A stretch of 64,000 nt of DNA from Fulvia fulva (lineage: Eukaryota; Ascomycota; Dothideomycetes; Mycosphaerellales; Mycosphaerellaceae). Every line of letters begins with the position of its first letter. Positions within the stretch are counted from its first letter, which is position 1. The stretch covers positions 806,001-870,000 of the forward strand of contig NC_063024.1 in NCBI RefSeq assembly GCF_020509005.1. Direction: 5' to 3'. Made by a program: the position numbers and the translations under genes. Of the stretch, positions 25,958-39,300 are shown one piece after another. The notes beneath the pieces are model-generated. The model saw nothing but the letters and a program-made list of their open reading frames with translations, did not search any database and was not told the origin of the DNA.

Positions 25958-26118
25958 TGTCACGGCCCTAGGCCTAGCGAATGTCTAGCTAGTACGTGGG
26001 TCACGTGACCGCGCGTACTAGCGTAGTACCTCGGTATATATATAGCCTCGGCGTACCTCGCGCTCCTCTTTCCTACGTACCTAGCTACTTTATATTAACA
26101 CGACTATAAACCGTTATA
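25958..26118 (+). repeat. 5' LTR of Gypsy-D (161 bp)
   Basis: It starts TGTCACGGCCCTAGG and ends AACCGTTATA. It carries the 12-bp palindrome GGTCACGTGACC at 25,999-26,010. It differs from its partner at about seven positions, almost all C/T or G/A. Confidence 0.93.
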
Positions 26119-29100
26119 CTTAGCTAGGTCTCTATATCCGTAGAAGAGCTACGACGGGATCTATAAGAGCGTAGATTATTAATAATAACCGTAATAAGAG
26201 ATTATAGCGTACGACAAAAAATGCGCGACTCGGTATAAGAGACTACTATAGGCTAAGTAGCACCTAATATAGTACGACCCTAAGGATAGCGAGGCTCGCT
26301 ACTAGCTATACGACTAGTAGTATAGCGCGAGTCTATATTTAATATATAGACTTAAGGACAAACGTAAGAGTAGTAGTAGACTACCGACGACGCTATATAG
26401 TAGAAACTCGAGAACTTATAGCGCCTAGTTACTAACCTACCTAGCAAGTTTAACTTATACGACCTTCTAAACGACGACGAGATCTAAGACGAGAACGGCG
26501 TTACTATAGCGGTAGTCGACTACAACGACGACGGCGCGACTAAGGAAGGTAAGGGCGAGGATATATAATAAGTCGCGAAAACCCTCTAAATTCCCGCGAA
26601 TAACCTCCTTTAACTCGATATCGACTAGCTCGTCAAGCTCCTAGTAGAGCCCGAGACCGCCGCGGCTATCTACTTTATCCTACGACGCGCCGAGTAAGAG
26701 TATAGGAACGTAATATAGATAGCGACTATCCTCTACGAGTAGTTAGGCAAAGTAGGGCAAGAGCTTAGGAGATAGAAGAGTTACGACTAATAGATACGTA
26801 ATAAATACGACACCCTAGTTAAGGAACTCGATAACCTAAAGGCCTAACCTAAGGTATTATCGAATATAGTAATGTCCGTAGAGATTAGTACACTTACCGC
26901 GAAGAACGACACCCTAAAGAAGTAAGCTAAGGAGGCACTTTAGTAGTTATCTAACAATAACTCGAAGATTAAGACCCTCGAATTCGATCTCGATACGTAT
27001 AAGACAGAAGCTTAAACCTACTAGAACGACATTAAGTATCTTAATAAGTCGTAGTAGACTTAGGTAGATAATCTTAAGAAGCAACTCGAAGACCGCCGAG
27101 GCCGCTCTCGAGTACGATCCTTACTATCTCGCGCTATATTATAGCGTCGTGCCCTATAGAACGGCCGAACCCTATCTAAGGACAACAATAAGGATAATAA
27201 AAGAGCTAGTAACAAGGACGAGGAGGACAAGGCAGCTCGCCGTACTACTAGAAACAAGGCTAAGAAGTCTATACGTAAGGATAATAGTAACGACTCCGAT
27301 CTATTATCTAAGGAGTTAGAGAAGGACTCGGAGTCGGATAGCGATGCTCGTACTTATTACCGCCCTTCTAAGAAGAAGAAGCTAGTCTACGACTTCGAGT
27401 CTCTAGTTAAGTACGATCTAGACCTTAGCTAGCCCTTTAAGACTTAGCGTAGTATAGATAAGCTAGAGAAGTTCGTCGGTACTATCGATAGTAAGCTATC
27501 TAGACCCTCTCTCGAGAAGTTCTTCTCCGAGTTAGAGACTATTATCGACTATACGGTCTTTTACGATAAGAAGGTAGTACTTAAGTTCGTATACGACTTA
27601 CTAGCCTTACTAGGTAATACTTAGGAACTAGTTAGACTAAAGATCCCTACTATCTCGGGTAGCCTAACTAGTAGTAAGAAGACGTATAAGGGCATTAACG
27701 ACCTTATCTAGGAACTCGCTAAGCGATACGGAGACCGTAACCTAATTAGTAGGGCTCGTAATCGCCTAACTAACCTTAAGATAGATAATAAGGACAGCTT
27801 CTAGACCTTCTTCCCTAAGTAGCGCTAGAATACTAATATCCTAGGCCTTAAGGGTAAAGATGCGATAGATAACCTATAACGTAAGCTAACTGTCCGCTAT
27901 CTTAATAAGTATCTTAACTTCCGTCCCGAATTGTTATAAGAGATGATCGACAATCTCTATTAGGTAGATAAGGACTTTAGGATCCTCGACGCTCTCTACC
28001 TACGCTCCGAGAAGCTAAAGAACGATAAGAAGGACGGTAACAAGGATAATAAGGACGACAAGCTAGTAGGTTTAGGCTCTAATAAGCCGACCCGTAAGGC
28101 TTAGTCCACCCGACCTAAACTATTTAAGAGTAGCCTTAGTAAGACTATAGACGAAGCTAAGAACACTCGCTATATACGTAAGAGCCTCTATAAGAAGTGT
28201 CGTAAGCCCGGTCACCGCCTATAGTAGCGTACTTACGAGCTATTCGAGTACGAGATACTAGTACGTCTAGGTACTAACGCTAGCGGCACTACCGTTATAC
28301 TACCGGCGGAAAATACCTACTCTACTACTTAAGCGTAACAACTAGTAGACATAAAAAGGAGAATATAAGACATAACGAAGAGGCACTACTAGTAAAGCTA
28401 CCCGAAGGGCTTAAGCTATTATTATATATTCTTAGAATAGTAGAAATAGAATATAACCCTATTATCGGCTTATACCTCGTAATACTAGGGATAGCTAATA
28501 GGCAAAATGCATTTACTTTCCTTAATAACGGTGCTAATTCTAAGTATATCGACTTCTCCTATACGTAAAAACACAATCTACCCTTAATTAAGCTTAATAA
28601 CCTACTAGCCCTTAGGTTAGCAAACGGCTCGACAGCCGCGGAAATAATAGAATACCGTATAAGTCTAGAACTTATACTCGGTAATAGTCACAAGGAGACT
28701 AGAACCTTCTAGGTTATATATCTAGAGTATAATATCGTACTAGGTAGGCCCTAGTATAATAAACACTAGCTGGGTATCTACTTTACGTTAGGTACTATAA
28801 CCCTCGACTTGAAGCACTATAAGGAGTATTACCTATAGGATAGTAAGCTAGTCTAGGTATAGAGTGTTAACAATAAGTAGGAACCGGTAATTACTAAGCA
28901 GACCTTCGAACCTGCCCTAAAGACCCGACTAGCGTATTAAGCCACTGTCGAAGAAGATAACGATAGAGATTTTGTCTAGACTATAACCTCTAATATAATT
29001 ATAAAGGAACGCCTGCGAACCGCTAAACTATTATTCGAAAAGAAACTAGCTATACCGATACTACCGGATATCGACATCTAGGAAGTTAGCGCGGAGGTAA

Positions 29101-32100
29101 TTAAGAAGATAGTAAGGCGGAAAGGAGCAGAGGTACACATAATGTTTATCTTTAATAGGAACGAGCTATAGTAACCTAGCGATATACGTACTATAGACCT
29201 ACTTACTACCTACGCTATAAGCGCCCGTAATATATATAATATAGCGATATACTCGCCTAATATCGGCTATAGGATACTTTCTAATAACAAGACTATCGAG
29301 CGACTTGATATACGTATAGCGGCGTTCGTACTAGTAGCGTAACGCGTTAGTCCGACTCTCTCTACCTACAAGATGTATATATAAGCCGATATAGACAAAT
29401 TTAGACGTAAGAAGGAGGAGACTATCGATCTAAAGGACCACCTTCTCCCTATATATCACGAATTCGCATATTGCTTCTCTAAATAAGATACGAAGGAGCT
29501 TCTACTATATAGGCCTAGTATTGACTACGAGATTAAGCTAAAGCTAGGAACTATACCGCCTTTTAGTAGGCCCTACCGGATATTAAACTAGGAGGACGAA
29601 GTTATTACGTACTAGGTCTAAGAGTAGTTAGCCTAGAAGGGTATTCGTAGATATAAAGGCAGAGCAGATGCTTTATTACCCGTGCTTATTATTAAGACAC
29701 TAGGAGGTGGATTGAGAGTCTATATTGACTATAGACAAGTTAATAAACGTACGATCAAGTCTAGATATCCTATACCCTTAATATAAGACATACTCAATCG
29801 TATTACTAGTAAGAAGTACTTTACTAAGCTAGATGTTATTGCTGCTTTCAATCGTATTAGAATAGTAGAGGGCTCCGAATGGCTGACCGTATTTATAACA
29901 CGATATAGACAGTTTAAATGCCTAGTAATAGCATTCGGGTTGTATAATGCCCCTAGTACTTTCTAGTCTTATATTAACGACATACTACGAGAGTTCCTTA
30001 ACGACTTTACGTCGGTATACCTAGATAATATACTTATCTTCAGCGACACTCTTAAGGAGTATATAGAGTATATTAAGAAGGTACTTCGTAAATATAGTAA
30101 AGCCGGCCTACAACTCGACATTACTAAATATAAGTTTTATACCTAATCTACTAAATACCTAGGCCTTATTATTGGTAAGGACGGAGTCTTAATAGACCTA
30201 GCTAAGGTATAAGCTATAAGGGAATAGGGAACACTAGTAAACGTGAAAGATGTCCTTGCGTTTAATAGGTTCTCCGGGTTCTATCGGCGCTTTATTAAGG
30301 ACTATAGTAAGATAGTATTACCTATAGTAAAGCTAACTAAGAAGGATTGCCCTTAGCAATAGACAGAGGAATGTCAGAAGGTATTCGACGGACTAAAGTA
30401 AGCTTTTACCGATACTAAAGGCACTATATTAGCGATGTTTGTCCTAGGACGTAGAACAGTACTTAAAACGGATACGAGTGACTTTATTACGGCTACGGTC
30501 CTATCGAAATACGATAAGGACAACATCCTAAGGCCAATCGTATACCTGTCTAAGAAGATAAGCCCGTAGGAGTACAATTACGACATTTATAATAAGGAAC
30601 TACTTGCTATCGTCAAAGTATTTAAAGAGTAGAAGCCCGAACTTATAGCTAGCGATATCGACGAACTAGACTTTAAGAACTTCACTAATCTAAGCGGCCA
30701 CCTAGTACTAGTATATAGCGACTATAAGAACCTCGAATACTTTATAACTTCTAAGTAACTAAACAAACGACAAGCAAGATAGGCCGAGTCCCTCTTACGA
30801 TTCTTCTTTAAGATTATATATCGTCTAAGTATTTAAGGAGCTAAACTAGATAGCCTTACTAGACGTTTATAGGACGCGATTCTATATAACAAATCAGATC
30901 CGCGGTACGTATAGTAGGATCGTATACTACTTAAACTAGAACACTTCTTATCTATTAGCGCTAGCTAAATCCTACGGCTAAGCGTATCCGAAGTCGAAGG
31001 AGTAGTAATAGACGAAGCGCTATTAGCCAACATTAGTAAGCTATACAAACAGGACGATATAATCGAAGCCACGACCTAGTTAGTAGTAGGCGAACCTATT
31101 AAACTACTACGGAAGAACAAGATTGACGATAAGTACGCGATACTAGTCGATAGGATGATCTATATTAAGAACAGACATAGCGGTTATAGTCTCTTTATCC
31201 TACCTACCGAAGATAAGGGAAACACTATACGTATACGTATTGTTAAGGCCTTCTACGATACACCTACTATAGGACACCCCGGCAAGATAACTACGAGCCG
31301 GTTAGTGTTACGTTACTATATATAGCTACGAATAACACGGTTTATTAGATCTTTCGCACGAGTATACCGTATATACCGTAATAGCCGTAGTATTAACGAA
31401 CCTTAATATAGACTACTTGCTCTACTACTAGTCCTATTCGATACGTAGGACGACGTTACCTTAGACTTCGTTATCAAACTACTAAGGGCTAAGTACACGG
31501 TAGATAGTCAGTACTATAAGAACGTACTTATAGTTATAGACCGTTTAGATAAGGAGCGGTATTGTATTCTAGTATTTGAAATAATAGCGGAGTATATTAT
31601 ATATATCTACGTAAAGTACATCTTCTCCTAATATAGTCTACTAAAGATAATTACGTCGGATCGTAGTCCTTAATAGGTATTAGCCTTCTAGGGACGCCTC
31701 TACGAGTTACTATAAATCAAGCATAAGATCTTAACCGGCTATTACCCTAAGACTAATAGTTAAAGCGAGAATACTAATAAGATAATAGAACAGTACCTAC
31801 GTACGTTTACTAGTTACGCTTAGGATAACTAGCTAGATTAGCTCCTACTTATAGAGTTTACTATAAACGACTACGTCTCCGAAACGACTAGCGTAAGTCC
31901 TTTTATAGCGAACATTAGTAAGAACCTACGTTATATAGATACTAAACTCAATCTCCCTATATAACTACTTCCGTATAAATAGCGATTAGACGTAGAGTCT
32001 ACAAATATATTCGTATAACGTATAATAGACCTTAGGTATAAGCTACGAGACTCTATAGTAATAGTATAAGTATCGTAAGCTAAATATACTAATAAGTATA

Positions 32101-33458
32101 GAACGATTATACTACGGTACGAAGTCGGAGACCTAGTACACCTTAGTATACGTAACTAACGTACTAAGCGCCTATTAAAGAAGCTTAATTACCGCTATAC
32201 TAGACTATACGTAGTCACTAAGGTACTACTACACGACACGTACCGTCTAGACCTCCCTTAATCCCTAAGTAACCTCTATAACGGCTTTTACGCTAACTTA
32301 CTAATACCTATATACGTACTAATACTAGGACAAGTATAGCTACCTCCGGCCCCGATCGAGGTAGAAGATAATAATAGAGATATAAACACGTATTAGCTTC
32401 TAGATATAGTGCTTAACGTAAAGAGTACATTACCGCTAGGCCTAGCGCTACGCGGTAGGAGGAAGGAACGAAGGTATAAATACCTTATATAATAGGTAGG
32501 TTATAGTAAGCCTACCTAGGAGCCCGCTAAGGAGTTAATAGATACTACTACCGCCTCTATCGCGGACTTCTACTATAACTATCCTACGAAGGATAGGGTA
32601 GCTAGCTTTACGCCGCTACTAGGGTAGATTCCTAATAAGGATATACCCGAAGACGTTATGATTAGCGAAGTAATAAACGCTTTAGCTATAAACGCTTTGT
32701 TAATAGTTACGTCTAACCCGGTAACTATAGGTAGGCTACGTAAGTTATTCGCGTAGGTACCTATAGCTCTTCCGGTAGTTACGTATTACGAACCTAATAC
32801 TAGTACTTATAATAGCCCGTAGGCGGCTGCTTTAAGAAAGATGACCGTTAGTAGGTAAGCACCGGATATACGTTAATATAAGTAGTGTTTAAACAGATAC
32901 GGGTAGATAGTAGCGGAGTGGAGTAAGAGATCAATCTTTAACTAACTAATAGCACGAGTATATAGCAATATATTAGGAACTAATATATTGATTATGTTAG
33001 ATGTCTATCTAAGCTAAAGGGGAGAGAAGGTATCTCCCTATAAGCTAAGTTATCGTAGATGCCTTAGGCTACTAGATCACTTCCTAATTATTAACTCCCT
33101 TTGAGATACTACATCTTAACAAGTAGTATACTTCCCTTAACTCGGTAACTACGGATATACCGCTAGCTTAAGCTAGTAATAGGTACCGTAGCTCTTCCTC
33201 GACTTAAGTAATAGCTACTATAACGGACTCCTTCGCGGAGTTTATATATCGCTACGATAGAAACAAAATCACGACTCGTATAGGCTAGAATAGCTACCGC
33301 GGAGGATATAATAATACTAAGATTAACGAATATAATACCGGACTAACGAAGATAGATACGATAGATAGTATAGAGGATAATATAGAGGATGACGCCGCGT
33401 TTATAGCGGCTATACTACGAGCTTAAGGGACTGAGCGCGATTTTAAAGGGGGGGGTAG

Positions 33459-33619
33459 TGTCACGGCCCTAGGCCTAGCGAATGTCTAGCTAGTACGTAG
33501 GTCACGTGACCGCGCGTACTAGCGTAGCACCTCGGCTTATATATAGCCTCGGCGCACCTCGCGCTCCTCTTTCCTACGTACCTAGCTACTTTGTATTAAT
33601 ACGACTATAAACCGTTATA
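33459..33619 (+). repeat. 3' LTR of Gypsy-D (161 bp)
   Basis: Same length and ends as 25,958-26,118, preceded by a run of eight G in the polypurine tract. The E-box palindrome GGTCACGTGACC is intact at 33,500-33,511. Confidence 0.93.
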
Positions 33620-35419
33620 TAGTCAAGATTTATACCGACTATAAGAACCTAGAATACTTTATAACGACAAAGTAGCTAAATCGGCGATAAGCGCGTTAGG
33701 CTAAGTTCTTATTATAGTTCAAATTTAAGATAATATACCGTCTAGGACTTCAAGGTATAAAGCTAGATAGCCTAACGAGACGTAGCTAGGACCTTCTATA
33801 GGGAGTAGACGACCCTCGGAACTAGTATTAGTATTAGACATTACTACCTCCTAAGCGATTCCTTAAGATCGCCTTACTATAGGTAATAGTAGAAGATACG
33901 CCGGAAGAAGAGGAACTAGTATAGCTAAACCCTAAAGCTAAAGAGTTTATACCTATAGAACGAGATACGCCTACTAAATAACCGGCGACGCGTAAAAGTT
34001 AGCGAGGAGCCGAACTCGAGTATCAAATATCGACGGCGTACGTAACCGATAACGAGCTTAAGACCGCGATTAAGGACCTATAGAAAGACCGCACTCCTAT
34101 ACTACTATAGAGAGCAAAGATTTACCTAGTATACTATAAAGTAGATAGCGACCTACTATATATTCGAAATTAATACGACGGCTAGAGCTTATAGGTACTA
34201 AATGACTAAGCCTTATAGACTAGGATAATCAAGATAAACTATAATGCTCTAGTAGTAGGCTATCTAGGACGAGCTCGTACTTATAAACTCGTAGTACGTG
34301 AATTCTACTAGCCTAGATTAGCGAGGTCCGTACGTAGATATACCGCGAATTACCGTACCTACCGTATAACAAAATCTCTATACTCCTAGCCACTAGGATT
34401 ATTATAGCCACTTCCTATTCTAGATTGGCCTTAGAAACACATTGTAGTCGACTTCGTTATCGGACTTCTAGATAGTAATCTTAACGGTATAGTCTATAAT
34501 AACATTATAACCGTTACTAATAGGCTTACTAAGGAAGTCGAGCTGATCCCTATTAGCGCGATAATAGTATAGAATACGGTAAGGCTTTTCCTTAAATATA
34601 TGTTCTATCGGCGCGGGTTTCCTAACACTATTATATTAGACCGTAGTAAGTAGTAGGTTACTACCTTCTAGAAGAAACTCTATAAGATACTCCGTATAAA
34701 TCGTAAGCTAAGTTCTTCGTATCACCTAGAAACTAATAGACAGTCAGAACGTACTAACTAGGCGATAGAAAAGTATCTTCGTATATTTACTAATAAGGTA
34801 TAGGATAACTAGGCAGAATGGCTATACCTTACTTAGTTCGCAATTAATAATCACCTGTCTAGGACTACTAGTATATTACCGTTCTACGCTACCTTAGGCT
34901 ATAACCCTAAGTTTATAGAGCGAGTTGACCTAAACGCTAGAAAGGAGGGAGGACTGACTACTCTCTAGCGACTAGATACGCGATTAGTAGAAACCTTTAT
35001 ACGTCGAATTTACGAGCTTTATAAGCACATTTAAGAGAATGTACAAATGTTATAAGCTCTCTAAGTAGAAGTAGCAAACCGCTACTAAAGCATTCCTCTA
35101 GACTATAAGGTAGGTAATTAGGTATATCTTAGTACTAAGAACATCCGTACGACTCGACTATCTAAGAAGCTAGATAGGAGATATACCGGCCCTTACTAGA
35201 TTACGGAAGTTATACCGGCTAGACTCTCTTATCGACTGAAACTATTAGACGCTCTAGTAGGACTTAATAACTACTTCTACACCTTACTACTATAACGAGC
35301 CGACCACCTCGATTTCCTACTACTTAAAGGGCAGTATCTAGCGCCGCTACTACCGATAACTATCGAACCTAACACTACCGAGGCTAATATAGTAGCCGAT
35401 ATAGTAGTAGTATCTACGT

Positions 35420-35620
35420 ATATATACGAGGTAGAAAAGATCCTTAATATATATACCCGTAAGCGAGTAGACAAAGTGAAGAAGGGGTAGAAGCGTAAAG
35501 TAGACACTTAGTATAAGGTAAAATGGCTTAGATATTAGAATAAGGAGGATAGTAAGACCTAGTAACCGGCTAAGAATATATTTAAACACGCGGCCGCCGC
35601 TATTATAGACTTTTACTATA
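35420..35620 (+). pseudogene. Chromodomain ghost at the end of Gypsy-C integrase
   Basis: Reading through stops gives YEVEKILNIYTRKRV, then YKVKWLRY and a segment ending in PAKNIFKHAAAAIIDFYYN. This reproduces the chromodomain pattern in which the aromatic cage and a W-x-x-Y segment precede W-E-P-A. The TAG codons sit where tryptophan or glutamine would be expected. Chromodomains of this class bind methylated histone H3 in related elements. Confidence 0.75.
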
Positions 35621-36200
35621 ACCGGCCGGAGTTGTCTACGCCTATAGGCTTTGTAGCTCTATCTAATTAGGTTCTCCTAAGCAATAAGGTCCTCGGGCTT
35701 AATACGATTAGGGTTAATAGTAACACCGTTACGAATAAGTTGTCTCGAGCTATACCTCTAATAGAATCTACTTAGTATATATTTACTACGTACCGCTATA
35801 CTAGCTAGGTTACGGGAAAGCCTACTATCTTAACTAAGGACTCCGGTATTACCTACTACCCTTAGCTCTACGATAGTACCGGTAGTTATACCAATACTCA
35901 AGTAAAACCTATAGAGCCTACGATAATACCTCACCTAGGCTATAAGGATTATACGCGAGTACTAGCCGAAGACAGACTTAGGTCTAGGGCAAGCGAGCTA
36001 ACTAGGTAGTATATTTCTCGAAGGGAGCCGGTCGCGGATAGGCTAGTTATAGATAGATAGGATATAGATGTGTTACTAGACGATAATAAGGTATTAGAGG
36101 ATAATTAGACTTTCGTACGATTATAGAGTAGTACGGGCAAGTAGCCGTATAAGATGTATAACGCTTAGAGGACTAAGACATATTTTAAGAGGGGGGGTAC

Positions 36201-36384
36201 TATTACGGGCAGCCCGCGACCCCTTACTATAGCTACGTCGGCCCGAGTGAACCGCGGACCTTCCGTATCGGGTTAGCGCGGCTTAGCTTTACTTTATAAC
36301 TTCGCCGGGCCTCGCGCTCCTCTTTTGTAGCTTCGTAGAATAATAACTCTCTTATTCGGACCCTATAGTACGCGCGCCCTTATA
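36201..36384 (+). repeat. 3' LTR of Gypsy-C (184 bp)
   Basis: It starts TATTACGGGCAGCCCG and ends CGCCCTTATA, directly followed by the target duplication AAGAC. It differs from the 5' LTR only by a handful of transitions. Confidence 0.93.
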
Positions 36385-39300
36385 AAGACGGCGGATTATA
36401 CGAAAGACGAAGAAGGACCTAATAGGATAGCGTGTATCTATATATAGTATCGCTAGTATTAGTATAGGTTAATACTAGGTGTCCGGATGTTTACTAGCCT
36501 ATAGGCTAGTAAACCCTAATCACGTGATCTAGTTATATAATACACCTATATCTATATACTTGTCCTACGGCCTGTATGTTCTTAACACTCCTACTTAGGC
36601 TATATAGTCTCCTATAATCCCTTTACGTTAGCTAGAGCTACCTTATAAAGTTTTGGAACTACTAGCTAGTAAGGGGCTTTATTAACCTATTAGTAGCTAT
36701 GTCCTTTATATAGCAGTAGTCTACTATAATCTTCTTCTACCACTAGAGATGTCTAATATAGTTATATATAACATTAATATACTTTGACCTTTTATATATA
36801 TAGGCATCTTTTATAAGTATTAAAGCGGCTTAGTTATTACCTATAAGCTTAATTAGCCTTAGCTCGTCAATAGTGCCCTTACTTACCCTTATACTCGGCT
36901 AGGAAGAGCTCTTTCCTACTAGTTCTAGGCACCCTATTTCCCTAAGGACAGTAGCAAGAAATTGTAACTACTTTACGGCTACGTTTATAGCTATAAACTT
37001 AGCTTCTATTATTAATGTTATAATAGACTTCTGCTTCCTACTTATCTAGGACATAGGTAATCTATAAAGGAACTATACGTATCCTAGAATTGAGACTCTA
37101 TCCACTTTGTCTCTAGCGTAGTTAGAGTCTAAGTATCTATAGAGATTGCTCCCTCCCTTTCTATATATAAGACCTAGGTCTAGGTACGACCGTAGGTATC
37201 GGGAGAGCTTCTTTAAAGCCTTTATATACTATTACGAGGGATCAGTAATATATAAGCTAATTCTTCTAAGGGGGAATACTAAGTCTGGCCTTGTCATTAT
37301 TATTGGCTATATCTAGGTACTATTATAGCTCTAGTAATCCTGTTTGTTGCACCTCTTATCTATAGGTGCCGTAGGTACTAAGTGCTCGTAGCTCTCTATA
37401 GGTGAGTAGGTTGGCGTAGCCTTCTCTCTAGCTATGTTCATCTTGGCTAAGTTAGCGTAGATATAGTGTCCTTAATTAAGCTTTAAAGTGCCTTAGGACC
37501 TGTCTCTTATAATCCTTATTCTAAGGATCTTCGTAGGTTTACTAAGATCTTTAATCTTAAACACTTTTCTAAGCTTAGCCTTAAACTACTAAACATCTAA
37601 TAGCTTCGGAGCTATAATAGGTATGTCATCTATATAGGTAAGGACTATAAGGTCTCTATCCGTATAGATAAGTAGGTATAGATCTACCTAGGACTAGGTA
37701 AATCTAATCTTCTCTAGCTTCGTAACATAGAGCTTGTTCTAGTCTCTAGCTACTTGCTTAAGCCTATAAAGGCTTCGTAGGACCTTAAATACTATGTATA
37801 GAGGTGCTTTAACTCCTAGGGTAGGATTATATAGATGTCTTTAAGAAGGCTACTTTAGGTAAAAGCATTATTTATATCTACTAGGTATATCTCGAGATCT
37901 CTTTTATATACTACTACTATAAATACTCGGAGAGTATAATATCTAAAAGTAGGTATTAAGGTCTCTTCGAAGTCAACCCTATATTTCTACAAAAACCCTC
38001 TTATAACTAGTCTTACCTTGAACTTCTTAATAGCTCTACTAATCATTCTTTTTATATTAAAGACCTACCTAGAAGTAATTAGATTCGTACCCTTTAGCGG
38101 TACAACTACTTCCTAGGTATTGTTACTTACTAAGGCAACAAGTTCGTTCTTAATTGCCTCTTTCTATATATATCCCTACTCGGGGTCTCCTATAGCTACC
38201 TTATAGGACTTTAGGATTAGTACTTCCTACTAATAGGCTATAGCCTACCTAATAGTAGCAAATGTATATTCTTCTACGTCGTTTAGAATCTCCTCTACCT
38301 AGCTCATTATAGGGTCTAGATAGAATATCTAGGCGATAAGAGCCTTATAGTATTTAGCCTTATACTCTTTAGAGTTATTATCTCCGTGCCCCCTTAACCT
38401 CTTATTACCTATAACCTAAGGTAGCGCTAGGTGTTCGGATAGGTCGAACTGAACGACATCTTCTTTTTCTTTTATTAGAGTACCCTAATCTCTAAACTTC
38501 TAGTATTCCCTAATGTCCTTTAGGAGAGGGGGAAGTTACATAAATAGCGGTTACTATAGTGTTAACAACTTAGGTAGGTTCTATATAGATCTACCGTTAT
38601 TGGCCTTCGACAGTGTTAAAACCGCCTTAATATTTTCTCCTAGCCTTCGTAACGGTATCTCTAATGATCCCCTATCGGAAAATTTCGCCCTAAAGGGCTT
38701 CCTCCTAACAGGATTACGCTATAGCGCTCGACTCGGCTAGTTAGTAAAGGTGATACCAAGATCTATATCTCCCCCCTTCTCATTCTTAAACTAGTCGACG
38801 TGACTATACGCTTTTATAGCTTTTATGTCGGGATCCTAGAACAGCTATTGTTTTGTAGTGTTTTCTAAATAGGCTATATACACGGCTTCTTTTCCTCGGT
38901 TTATCAACTTGTCTCTCCTTAAGCCTTAAGGTTGGGCTCTTCGGTCTATATAGACTATAGCTTTATATCCCTAGACGCGGAAATAGTCGACTAACGGTAC
39001 TTAACTAGTAAAGGCTTCTTCTAGTAAAAGAGCAATACTATTAATAATCGGACTATTAGGCAGTCTGTTTCTAGTTATAGTCTATACTTATAAAGCTTCT
39101 AGCTAGAACTTAACTAGTATACTAGAGTCTTTAAGCATAGCCCGGACTATATTTTTAGAGGCTTGAATTGACCTTTCTATAGGTCCATTTTAAAGAGAGT
39201 TATAGGTATTAGTTGTGTCTATCTAGTTACTAAACTCCTTCTCCTACTCTTTTAGTAAGGCGAGAATTTCCTTTATACTATTACTACGGATCGTAGATAG

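Larger units (their letters stand above)
25958..33619 (+). mobile_element. Gypsy-D chromovirus, complete, nested in Gypsy-C, RIP-degraded
   Basis: Two 161-bp LTRs (25,958-26,118; 33,459-33,619) and the duplication TAGTC (25,953-25,957 and 33,620-33,624) define it. Ghost domains are gag (about 26,150-28,330) with KCRKPGHRL, a zinc-knuckle remnant, near 28,195-28,225. The aspartic protease reads NNGANSKYID near 28,525 (active Asp changed to Asn). Reverse transcriptase (about 29,520-30,200) carries FGLYNAP and YLDNILIFS, again Asp to Asn. RNase H lies at about 30,400-30,740 and integrase at about 31,230-32,000. A chromodomain with LIQWVGYSKPTWEPAKELID once its stops are read as Gln/Trp lies near 32,480-32,550. 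A tail of about 850 bp follows to the polypurine tract (33,445-33,458). The host Gypsy-C frame is broken and resumes exactly at the duplication. Confidence 0.93.
21390..36384 (+). mobile_element. Gypsy-C chromovirus, complete but split by Gypsy-D, RIP-degraded
   Basis: The element has two 184-bp LTRs (21,390-21,573; 36,201-36,384) and the target duplication AAGAC. Ghost domains in order are as follows. Gag spans about 21,650-23,900 with a cysteine-depleted zinc-knuckle remnant near 23,650. Reverse transcriptase spans about 24,960-25,450, with the catalytic box read YLDNVLIFS (Asp to Asn, a G-to-A change). The RNase H start is near 25,750-25,950. After the nested Gypsy-D come the RNase H end (33,620 on), integrase (about 34,260-34,960) and a C-terminal chromodomain (about 35,420-35,610). 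A purine tract at 36,187-36,200 abuts the right LTR. PR-RT-RH-INT-chromodomain order marks a chromovirus of Metaviridae. Fungal chromodomain integrases usually target heterochromatin, in keeping with this nest. Stops are everywhere. Confidence 0.92.

Noticed and set aside
25958..33619. Dating Gypsy insertions from LTR divergence
   Set aside because: Nearly all LTR differences are C/T or G/A of RIP type, so a substitution clock would be misleading.
35277..35589. Minus-strand open frames of 76-79 codons in Gypsy-C
   Set aside because: They are antisense to the chromodomain and integrase tail, open by chance where RIP made few stops on that strand.
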